From Thermodesulfobacteriota bacterium (GTDB lineage Bacteria; Desulfobacterota; DSM-4660; Desulfatiglandales; HGW-15), in NCBI GenBank assembly GCA_025454125.1, contig JALOPA010000023.1, forward strand, positions 1-9,774: DNA of 9,774 nucleotides. Direction: 5' to 3'. Below are positions 1 through 5,356 of this stretch, one piece after another (position 1 is the stretch's first letter; every line of letters begins with the position of its first letter). Both the position numbers and the translations under genes were made by a program. The notes under the pieces were generated by a model. That model saw nothing but the letters and a program-made list of their open reading frames with translations. It had not been told where the DNA came from and did not search any database.

Positions 1-249
1 CACGGAAAGATTCTACATCATAAACCCTCGATCAGCAAATTCGAAGCGCCGGGACTCCCTCTCCGACGGTGTTGTGCGATCCTCCAGGCGTCCTGAGGTC
101 CCTGTCCTCCTTTCTGAACTTTTTTGACGCCCTTGCTCAAGAAAAGGTTTACCTGGACGCGCCGGAAACAGGAATTTCCTTCGAGTGCAGTCTTGCTTTC
201 CTCGTTTTTTGGCAGTACCATGATGAGGTTGCAGGCGTTGAGGAAGAGG
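1..249. other. Leader region, no recognisable gene
   Basis: I see no supportable gene in this stretch. Short frames on both strands show no family resemblance and no ribosome binding site. The frame of the downstream MgtE-like gene stays open back to an ATG at 124, but the translated extension is a low-content basic stretch with no domain. A weak promoter-like pair lies here: TTGCTT at 193-198, then 17 bp, then TACCAT at 216-221. It would start transcription near 228, compatible with translation from 250. It matches consensus poorly (3/6 and 4/6), so it is only a guess. The left edge may hold the end of an intergenic region from an upstream gene. Confidence 0.4.
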
Positions 250-1512
250 ATGAAAGAATCTGTGAACTCAAATGGTTCTGTGTGGCATCTCTGCGATTTC
301 CTGGGTCACCGGGTCGTTGATCCCGGTGGACAGGCCCTGGGTCGGGTGGCGGACCTGGTGGCTGAACTCCGCGAGCAGGATCCCCCCATTACCGGTCTCA
401 TCCTTTCCGGTCCGCGCAAAAGCAGACAATACCTCTCCTGGGCCTGGGTCGAGGAGATGCTGCCTGACTCCGTCAAGGTGCGCTCCGGCGCGCTGCATTC
501 CCTTTCAGAGGTGGCGATTTCGCCCGGCGAAATCCTGCTCCGCAAGGGCCTGCTGGACAAACAGATTGTGGATACCGCCGGGGCCAAGGTCGTGAGGGTC
601 AACGATCTTCACCTGCACCGGCGAAACGGGAACCTGGTGCTGGCCCGGGTCGACGTGGGTATGAGAGGCCTGTTGCGGCGCCTGGGCCTTCTCCGAGTGA
701 CGGCGGCGCTGATCCAGTTTCTCTTCGGGTACACGATGCCCGACAACCTGATCGCATGGCGTCTGGTGCAGCCGGTCGGCTCGCAGGATATCCTCCGGCT
801 CAAGTTTTCCCAGACCAGGCTGGCGCGTCTCCATCCGGCGGACCTTGCCGACATCATTGAGGACCTGGACCGGCCTGAGCGGGATCGGGTGTTCCGCGCC
901 CTGGACATTGAAGTGGCTGCCGAGGTCCTCGAAGAGTCGGATCCCAAGGTCCAGGTCCAGTTGATTCAACAGATGACCGCGGAAAAGGCTTCGGACGTGC
1001 TCGAGCAGATGTCGCCGAGCGAGGCCACGGACCTGCTCCAGGAACTGGAAGAGCCTCATGCCCAGAGTCTTCTTCAGGAAATGGAGCCGGAGGCGGCGCA
1101 GGATGTGCGGTGCCTTCTCACCCACGACGAGGAGACGGCCGGCGGCATGATGACCACCAGCTTTTTCTCCCAGCCTCCCCATGCGACGGTGGAGCAGGCC
1201 CTGGAAGCGTTGCGGCGTGAAGCGGGGGACCTGGATGTCATCTACTACATCTACGTGGAAGACCACCAGGGGCAGCTCATTGGAGCCGTGAATCTGCGTG
1301 AGCTGCTGACGAGCGACCCCCAGGCGCCGCTCGAGTCCATCATGATCAAGAGGGTGGTCACCGCGGACCTGGACGACAAAAAGAGCGACATTGCCGACCT
1401 CTTCGCCAAGTACGGGTTGAGAGCCCTGCCCGTGGTTGACAAGGAAGGCCGGATCCACGGGGTCATCCGTTTCAAGAGCTTGCTCGAGGCCGTGGCTCCG
1501 CACCTCGGCTGA
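250..1512 (+). CDS. PRC-barrel / MgtE-N / CBS-pair regulatory protein without a membrane channel
   Basis: A 420-residue, mostly soluble protein. Visible layout: a PRC-barrel-like repeat at about 16-78 (FLGHRVVDPGG...LGRVADLV), a second at about 101-150 (LLDKQIVDTAG...VVRVNDLHL), an MgtE N-terminal superhelical domain at about 189-290 (repeated LHPADLADIIEDL, SDVLEQMSPSEATDLLQEL motifs), then two CBS motifs at about 297-355 and 360-418. In MgtE channels the N domain and CBS pair form the cytosolic Mg2+ sensor that gates the pore. Here the pore-forming transmembrane domain is absent and the chain ends after CBS2. A moderately hydrophobic stretch at 146-160 may touch the membrane. The Nramp-type transporter gene follows 77 bp downstream on the same strand, so I infer that this protein senses Mg2+ (or nucleotide) and regulates that transporter. 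The start at 250 is chosen because GAGGAAGAGG lies directly upstream; the ATGs at 124 and 220 lack a ribosome binding site. The domain calls are confident, the partner inference is moderate. Confidence 0.88.
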   Translation: MKESVNSNGSVWHLCDFLGHRVVDPGGQALGRVADLVAELREQDPPITGLILSGPRKSRQYLSWAWVEEMLPDSVKVRSGALHSLSEVAISPGEILLRKGLLDKQIVDTAGAKVVRVNDLHLHRRNGNLVLARVDVGMRGLLRRLGLLRVTAALIQFLFGYTMPDNLIAWRLVQPVGSQDILRLKFSQTRLARLHPADLADIIEDLDRPERDRVFRALDIEVAAEVLEESDPKVQVQLIQQMTAEKASDVLEQMSPSEATDLLQELEEPHAQSLLQEMEPEAAQDVRCLLTHDEETAGGMMTTSFFSQPPHATVEQALEALRREAGDLDVIYYIYVEDHQGQLIGAVNLRELLTSDPQAPLESIMIKRVVTADLDDKKSDIADLFAKYGLRALPVVDKEGRIHGVIRFKSLLEAVAPHLG

Positions 1513-1589
1513 CCTCCTTAAGGTAACTGTTACTCCTGTACTCGCGTTAGGCCAAAGTCATTGTTTCCAGGTAGAGAGCCCATACTGAG

Positions 1590-2876
1590 ATGAACCCCCT
1601 GACCCCACCAACTTCTCCCCAAGCAGAATCCCAGAAATCCCTCGTGTCCCGCCAAGGCTATTGGAGGCGCCTGGCCCTGATCCTGGCCGTGGTGGGGCCG
1701 GGGATCATCACGTCGAACGTGGACAACGACGCAGGCGGCATCACCACCTACTCCCTGGCCGGGTCTGAATTCGGGCTCAGACTCCTCTGGAGCATGGTGC
1801 CCATCACCGCGGCGCTGATCCTGATTCAGGAGATGAGCGCCCGCATGGGCGTCGTTTCCGGCAAGGGCCTTGCGGCCTTGATCCGAGAGCAGTTCGGAGC
1901 GGCCGTCACCTTCTATCTCATGATCGGCATCATTCTGACCAACCTGGCCAACACTGTGGCCGAGTTCGCCGGAGTGGTGGCAGCGCTTGAATTGTTCAGC
2001 GTGCCCCGCTATTTCTCGGCACCGGTCGCGGCTTTCCTGGTATGGTTTCTCGTCCTGAAGGGTTCCTACAAAACCGTGGAAAAGGTGTTCCTGGGTGCCT
2101 GTGTCTTTTACGTGGCCTATATCATTTCCGGGTTCCTGGCCAAGCCGGACTGGGGCTCTGTGTCTCGTGAGATCCTGAATCCCAGGCCGGACTTCTCCGC
2201 CGCCGCCATGACCATGGTGGTCGGCCTTGTGGGAACCACCATCGCCCCATGGATGCAGTTCTACCTTCAGGCCTCCATTGTCGACAAGGGTCTGACGGCC
2301 AAGGACTACAAAATCATCCGGTGGGACGTGATCACGGGTTCGGTGACGGTTTCGGTGACGGCTTTCTTCATCATCCTGGTCTGCGCCGTCACGATCCACG
2401 CCAACGGCATCCACATCGAAAGCGCCAAAGACGCCGCCCTGGCCCTGGCTCCCCTGGCAGGGAAATACGCCTCAGACCTCTTTGCTCTGGGCCTGCTGAA
2501 CGCCTCTCTCTTTGCCGCGTCGATCCTGCCCCTTTCAACGGCGTACACCGTGTGCGAAGCCTTCGGGTGGGAATCGACGGTGGATGCCAAGTTCGAGGAG
2601 GCTCCCCAGTTTTACATTCTCTACTCGCTCATGATCGTGCTGGGCGCCGGGCTGGTCATGATCCCGGATGCGCCTCTGATCCCCATCATGTATTTCTCCC
2701 AGGTCCTCAACGGCCTGGTGCTCCCGATCATCCTTTTCTTCATGGTTCGCCTGATCAACGATCCTTCCGTGATGGGCGACCAGGTCAACGGCCGGGTCGC
2801 CAACCTGCTCACCTGGCTGACCGTGCTTCTCCTGAGCGTTCTCTCGGTCATCACGGTCATCACCTCGGTCTGTTAA
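1590..2876 (+). CDS. Nramp-superfamily divalent cation transporter, Mg2+-transporter-like
   Basis: A 428-residue polytopic membrane protein with about 11 hydrophobic segments, the usual Nramp size. The first helix carries the family GPG signature (36-38), but the canonical DPGN metal motif reads D47-A48-G49-G50: the aspartate is kept while the proline and asparagine are lost. In helix 6 the canonical MPH motif reads A219-P220-W221, so the metal-coordinating methionine, which gives preference for Mn2+/Fe2+, is alanine. From family knowledge, loss of this methionine is a hallmark of Nramp-related Mg2+ transporters (NRMT). With the MgtE-type sensor gene immediately upstream, Mg2+ is the most likely substrate, though this is inference. 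A conserved hydrophobic core and regular codon use argue for an intact gene. The start at 1590 has only a weak purine-rich stretch (1573-1577) ahead, fitting a second gene in an operon or translation from a short leader. No M-box-sized leader is present in the 77-bp gap. It could still be a Mn2+/Fe2+ MntH-type carrier. Confidence 0.9.
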   Translation: MNPLTPPTSPQAESQKSLVSRQGYWRRLALILAVVGPGIITSNVDNDAGGITTYSLAGSEFGLRLLWSMVPITAALILIQEMSARMGVVSGKGLAALIREQFGAAVTFYLMIGIILTNLANTVAEFAGVVAALELFSVPRYFSAPVAAFLVWFLVLKGSYKTVEKVFLGACVFYVAYIISGFLAKPDWGSVSREILNPRPDFSAAAMTMVVGLVGTTIAPWMQFYLQASIVDKGLTAKDYKIIRWDVITGSVTVSVTAFFIILVCAVTIHANGIHIESAKDAALALAPLAGKYASDLFALGLLNASLFAASILPLSTAYTVCEAFGWESTVDAKFEEAPQFYILYSLMIVLGAGLVMIPDAPLIPIMYFSQVLNGLVLPIILFFMVRLINDPSVMGDQVNGRVANLLTWLTVLLLSVLSVITVITSVC

Positions 2877-2929
2877 GGCATCCGCCGGGTTTCGTCATGG
2901 CCACTCGTTACCCGGGGAAAGCGGGCTTC

Positions 2930-2973
2930 AAAGGCTGCCCGGCAAGTCGCTGCGAACAAGCCAAGCAGCCTTT
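2930..2973. terminator. Candidate bidirectional hairpin between convergent genes
   Basis: Perfect 9-bp arms AAAGGCTGC (2930-2938) and GCAGCCTTT (2965-2973) enclose 26 nt. The position, between two convergent stop codons, suits a shared transcription-end structure for the transporter gene and manA. On either strand the stem ends in only three T residues, so efficiency as an intrinsic terminator is doubtful; it may equally be an mRNA 3'-end stabiliser. Confidence 0.4.
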
Positions 2974-3044
2974 CGGTTCATGGTTCGATACCCCTTCGAC
3001 GTGCTCGGGGCGGTGAGCGAAGTCGAACCGCTCACTCTGAACGG
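2974..3044. repeat. Palindromic intergenic repeat element (REP-like)
   Basis: An element of about 71 bp bounded by near-inverted ends CGGTTCA (2974-2980) and TGAACGG (3038-3044). Inside are nested dyads: GGTTCGA (2982-2988) pairs with TCGAACC (3023-3029), and GTGAGCG (3013-3019) pairs perfectly with CGCTCAC (3029-3035) around a 9-nt loop. The motif TTCGAC/GTCGAA recurs. This composition resembles dispersed palindromic intergenic repeats of environmental bacteria, from memory only; copy number cannot be seen in one window. Confidence 0.5.
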
Positions 3045-3124
3045 AAGCCCTCTCCGAAGCGATGAAGGAGGCGAGCACAGAGCAGGGAGTCTGAGGGAAT
3101 CCACAAAGAGATATCGGGTCTTCC

Positions 3125-3161
3125 GCTCCACGCTCTCTGCTCTTGGCTCTAAGCTCTATGC
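3125..3161. repeat. Heptanucleotide tandem repeat, five degenerate GCTCnnn units
   Basis: Five consecutive 7-bp units (GCTCCAC, GCTCTCT, GCTCTTG, GCTCTAA, GCTCTAT), then GC. The core GCTC is invariant and the last three positions vary. The last full unit (3153-3159) contains the manA stop codon (3156-3158, read TAG on the minus strand), so the array abuts and enters the coding end. The opposite strand reads as nnnGAGC units. A related stretch in inverted orientation lies at 3073-3089. Such phased degenerate heptamers are reminiscent of the short tandemly repeated sequences known in cyanobacteria, though no relationship is implied. Confidence 0.65.
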
Positions 3162-4376
3162 GGGTTTTTCTTCGCCGGGAATGGCGGCTTTGTACAGGGT
3201 GGCCTCCCCTTGCATGGCGATGTCTTTCACCACGGCCGGAACGAGAAAGGCCGTCCCCCTCGAAACGGAAAGGACTTCATCGGTATCCAGGTCTTTGACC
3301 TCGGCTTTTCCCCTGGTGCAGATCATGATCTCAAGGGATCTCCTCCTCTTTGCTTGGTAGAGCATGCCTTCCTGGAGCGATAGCATGGAAAGGACAAACT
3401 CCCTTGCAGGAGTGGGATAAACCCACTCGGACCGGTTGCGGCCTTGAGGCTGGATGATCCCGCCTGGTTTCTCTTCAAAGCGCAGAATCCGCAAGAGCTC
3501 AGGGAGGTCCGCGTGTTTTTCGGTCAGTCCCGCTCGGATCACGTTGTCGGAGTTGGCCATGAGTTCCACCCCGGCGCCTCCGAGGTAAGAGTGAAGCTCC
3601 CCGGAGTCAATGTAGAGCGCTTCACCGGGCTCAAGATGAATCAGGTTCAGGAGGAGCGGAGCAAAAACACCCACGTCGCCGGGAAAACACTGATGGAGCC
3701 GGATCACCCAGGTGAAGGCAGGATCGGAGGACGCAAGGCTCTCCGCGCCCTTCACCAACTCGGAGAGGACCTGTTTGGGATCGTTTGCACCCAAGGTCAG
3801 CAGGGTGGAGAAGAATCCGGCAAGCCCTTTCGGGGTTCTGTCTTTTCGAAGCAGGCGCAGGGGCGTCACCAGTGAAGGGAGGGAAAGCCTTTCAAAGAGG
3901 GCGAGGACTTCAGGGGCCTTGCGGAAACCTTTCAGGGCATCAAAGGGGGTCAGTGCGCAGAGGATTTCGGGTTTATGGTTTTGGTCCCTGTAATTGCGCG
4001 CCGGATCGGCCAAAGGGATCCCGAGACTGTTTTCTTGCGCAAACCCTTGGCAGGCTTGGGTCAGGTTCGGGTGAGCCTGGATGGACAGGGGCATGGCGGC
4101 CGCCAGGATTTTGAACAAGAAAGGCAGCTGATTCTGAAAGCTCCTGGCCGCGTCCTTCCCGAGGATGTTTTCAGGATCTCGTTGAATAAGCTCCGGAAGG
4201 GAGATCCATGCCCCGTCCCAGTAAGCCCTGGAAACCCCTTTGGGGTGGACTCCAATCCACAGTTCCGCCACGGGCCTTGTTGCAGGAGAAGGTTCTCCCA
4301 GAAGCTCGGGGATGAAGGTTTTGGACCCCCAACGGTATTCCTGGACAGGGTTTTTGAGGAGTGCGATCCTTTTCAA
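3156..4376 (-). CDS. manA: Mannose-6-phosphate isomerase, class I
   Basis: Zinc-dependent cytosolic enzyme interconverting mannose 6-phosphate and fructose 6-phosphate. It links glycolysis to GDP-mannose for cell-surface polysaccharide, or allows mannose use. Diagnostic motifs in order (406-residue numbering): NPVQEYRWGSKT near the start, ELWIGVHPKG at 39-48, LPFLFKILAAAMPLSIQAHPN at 84-104 with zinc ligands Q100 and H102, NHKPEI with ligand E137, GELHSYLGG with ligand H262, and the catalytic arginine R281 in VIRAGLT. The full set of metal ligands is present and the length is typical, so it should be active. The start is chosen at TTG 4376: it gives the usual family N-terminus and has GAAGAG six nt upstream. 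Another TTG at 4403 in the same frame sits inside the 13-bp inverted repeat and would add nine unconserved residues. It is divergent from the cNMP-PilZ gene and convergent with the transporter. A candidate promoter reads leftward from 4529-4501. Confidence 0.95.
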   Translation of the reverse strand: MKRIALLKNPVQEYRWGSKTFIPELLGEPSPATRPVAELWIGVHPKGVSRAYWDGAWISLPELIQRDPENILGKDAARSFQNQLPFLFKILAAAMPLSIQAHPNLTQACQGFAQENSLGIPLADPARNYRDQNHKPEILCALTPFDALKGFRKAPEVLALFERLSLPSLVTPLRLLRKDRTPKGLAGFFSTLLTLGANDPKQVLSELVKGAESLASSDPAFTWVIRLHQCFPGDVGVFAPLLLNLIHLEPGEALYIDSGELHSYLGGAGVELMANSDNVIRAGLTEKHADLPELLRILRFEEKPGGIIQPQGRNRSEWVYPTPAREFVLSMLSLQEGMLYQAKRRRSLEIMICTRGKAEVKDLDTDEVLSVSRGTAFLVPAVVKDIAMQGEATLYKAAIPGEEKPA

Positions 4377-4401
4377 TGTGGTCTCTTCAACAGGGGATCT
4401 C

Positions 4402-4493
4402 AAAAAAGCTTACCGTCTCTTGGGCGACGGAGCCTCAGTTTTTTCGCCGCTGGTCACGGAGCGAGAGGTCTTTATTGACTGGTAAGCTTTTTT
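4402..4493. repeat. Perfect 13-bp inverted repeat in a divergent control region
   Basis: The arms AAAAAAGCTTACC (4402-4414) and GGTAAGCTTTTTT (4481-4493) are exact reverse complements separated by 66 nt. The right arm lies in the 17-bp spacer of the plus-strand promoter, and the left arm lies in the manA leader. As manA leader RNA the arms would close a large stem ending in six U, with internal alternatives: GGCGA with TCGCC (4423-4427, 4444-4448) competes with CCGTC/GACGG (about 4411-4430 region, minus strand). It may therefore be either a pair of protein-binding half-sites or an attenuator; no known riboswitch class is recognised. Confidence 0.6.
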
Positions 4494-4503
4494 CGACTAT
4501 ATT
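4475..4503 (+). promoter_or_regulatory. Sigma70-type promoter for the cNMP-PilZ gene
   Basis: TTGACT (4475-4480), a 17-bp spacer, and TATATT (4498-4503): 5/6 matches at each box with ideal spacing. Transcription would start near 4510, giving an ~80-nt leader before ATG 4592. One arm of the 13-bp inverted repeat (4481-4493) fills most of the spacer, suggesting regulator binding between the boxes. Confidence 0.65.
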
Positions 4504-4529
4504 TAATACCATCTTCTTATGATAAGCAA
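4501..4529 (-). promoter_or_regulatory. Candidate divergent promoter for manA
   Basis: On the minus strand TTGCTT (4529-4524), a 17-bp spacer, then TTAAAT (4506-4501). The -10 box overlaps that of the opposite promoter (4498-4503), so the two promoters would compete for polymerase. Box match is moderate. The transcript would carry the whole 13-bp inverted repeat in its leader. Confidence 0.4.
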
Positions 4530-4591
4530 GATTCAGTTGAGTGAATTGCCGCACAGGTGACACTTCCTGATCCCGGAGCAAAGGGGTAGTC

Positions 4592-5281
4592 ATGTTTATC
4601 TACGTATCAGAAGACACTTACCAGGATGGGCATGTGCTTCTCAAGGAAGGAGCGGCAGGGAACTGGCTGTACGTGGTCCTGTCCGGTGCTGTCGAGATTT
4701 CCAAGATAATCGACGGCAAGAAATATGTGATCGACGTGCTCAAGGCCGGTGAGGTTTTCGGCGAGGTGGGTTTCATAGGAGGGAAGAAGAGGACGGCTAC
4801 GGCAACCACCATCGGCCAGACCGTGATCGGGTCGGTCGATCGGACGTCGCTGGATGCGGAATTCAACAATCTCTCGTCCGATTTCAGAGCGATTCTTCTG
4901 GCCATGGCGAACCGGTTTGAGAAGATGGTCAACCGGGTTGTGGAGTTCTCGTCCAGAACCGACATGCGGATCCAGAAGACGCTCTCTCTCACCTACAAAG
5001 ACGATCAGGCGTTCATCAATGCTTATACGAGCAACATCAGCACGGGCGGGCTGTTCATCAAGACCGACAAGCCTCTTCGACTGGGGGATCAATTCCTGCT
5101 GAGGCTGCAGGTCCCGGCGCTTCAAGACCCCCTCAAGGTTTCCTGTGAGGTGGCCTGGGTCAGAGGCCCGGCAGAGGCCACCAAGAAGGAGCCGGCGGGA
5201 ATGGGCATCAAGTTCATCGAGATGAGCAAGGGCGATCGCGAGGCTCTCAAGCAGTACCTCGGGAAGATCACCAAGGGTTAA
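4592..5281 (+). CDS. Cyclic-nucleotide-binding + PilZ domain signalling protein
   Basis: A 229-residue cytosolic protein with two sensor domains and no DNA-binding or catalytic domain. Residues about 10-110 form a CRP-type cNMP fold: GNWLYVVLSGAVEI and the phosphate-binding cassette with F56-G57-E58 and R67-T68-A69, the residues that usually contact ribose and phosphate, so nucleotide binding is plausible. Residues about 125-225 form a PilZ domain of the delta/myxobacterial paralogous type, with NISTGG at 148-153 matching the (D/N)xSxxG c-di-GMP motif. The upstream RxxxR motif is degenerate: only R126 is evident around MRIQK, so c-di-GMP affinity is uncertain. Start: AAGGGG at 4581-4586, five nt before the ATG. 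It is transcribed from the promoter at 4475-4503 and ends at a strong hairpin terminator. It probably integrates cAMP-like and c-di-GMP signals and acts through a protein partner. A similar cNMP-PilZ hybrid is known from Bdellovibrio (from memory). Target unknown. Confidence 0.88.
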   Translation: MFIYVSEDTYQDGHVLLKEGAAGNWLYVVLSGAVEISKIIDGKKYVIDVLKAGEVFGEVGFIGGKKRTATATTIGQTVIGSVDRTSLDAEFNNLSSDFRAILLAMANRFEKMVNRVVEFSSRTDMRIQKTLSLTYKDDQAFINAYTSNISTGGLFIKTDKPLRLGDQFLLRLQVPALQDPLKVSCEVAWVRGPAEATKKEPAGMGIKFIEMSKGDREALKQYLGKITKG

Positions 5282-5301
5282 GGAATCAATCGATCCACTC
5301 C

Positions 5302-5341
5302 GGGGCCATGGGCAGAGGGCAAGCTCATGGCCCCTTGGTTT
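5302..5341 (+). terminator. Strong intrinsic terminator / possible attenuator
   Basis: A perfect 9-bp stem GGGGCCATG (5302-5310) and CATGGCCCC (5326-5334) with a 15-nt loop, followed by TTGGTTTTT. It ends the cNMP-PilZ transcript 21 nt after its stop codon. An ATG at 5327 lies in the descending arm, in frame with the next gene, but is unlikely to be its start. The hairpin ends only six nt before the GGAGG ribosome binding site of the CoA-transferase gene, and no promoter is visible between them. Confidence 0.8.
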
Positions 5342-5356
5342 TTCATGGAGGTGACG

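Larger units (their letters stand above)
2877..3155. other. Repeat-rich gap between convergent genes
   Basis: The transporter gene (plus) and manA (minus) end facing each other across 279 bp. No gene is supportable here. The gap is a chain of inverted and tandem repeats, listed separately: CCGGGT at 2885-2890 with ACCCGG at 2910-2915, a perfect 9-bp hairpin at 2930-2973, a ~71-bp palindromic element at 2974-3044, and phased 7-bp units at 3125-3161 with an inverted counterpart at 3073-3089. None of the hairpins has a clean T-tract on either strand, so a classical intrinsic terminator for either gene is not evident. Confidence 0.7.

Noticed and set aside
124..249. N-terminal extension of the MgtE-like protein from ATG 124 or 220
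   Set aside because: No ribosome binding site at either ATG and the added residues show no domain, whereas ATG 250 follows GAGGAAGAGG.
505..1503. Open frame of 332 codons antisense to the MgtE-like gene
   Set aside because: No domain and no ribosome binding site; composition is typical of a GC-rich shadow frame over a well supported gene.
1513..1589. Near-palindrome GTAAC-T-GTTAC (1523-1533) and possible Mg2+ riboswitch before the transporter gene
   Set aside because: The dyad has only 5-bp arms, and the 77-nt gap is too short for an M-box plus expression platform.
1530..2414. Minus-strand frame (294 codons) opposite the transporter gene
   Set aside because: Strongly H/G/D-rich translation with no fold; the plus strand encodes an unmistakable Nramp protein.
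2249..3016. Second plus-strand frame overlapping the transporter end and extending into the repeat region
   Set aside because: Translation is R/P/H-rich and out of frame with the transporter; it continues into non-coding repeats. No ribosome binding site.
3125..3161. Heptamer array considered as a CRISPR-like array
   Set aside because: Units are 7 bp with no unique spacers; it is a simple tandem repeat.
4415..4480. Possible known riboswitch (c-di-GMP GEMM, Moco or similar) between the inverted-repeat arms
   Set aside because: Only short resemblances such as GGTCACGG; the conserved cores of these classes are missing on both strands. Kept only as an unexplained structured region.
4402..4493. 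Idea that the inverted-repeat arms are half-sites of the TetR regulator because both share CTTACC/GGTA with the operator at 7365-7384
   Set aside because: The shared core is only six bp and the arms are 66 nt apart rather than abutting; similarity at this length is expected by chance.
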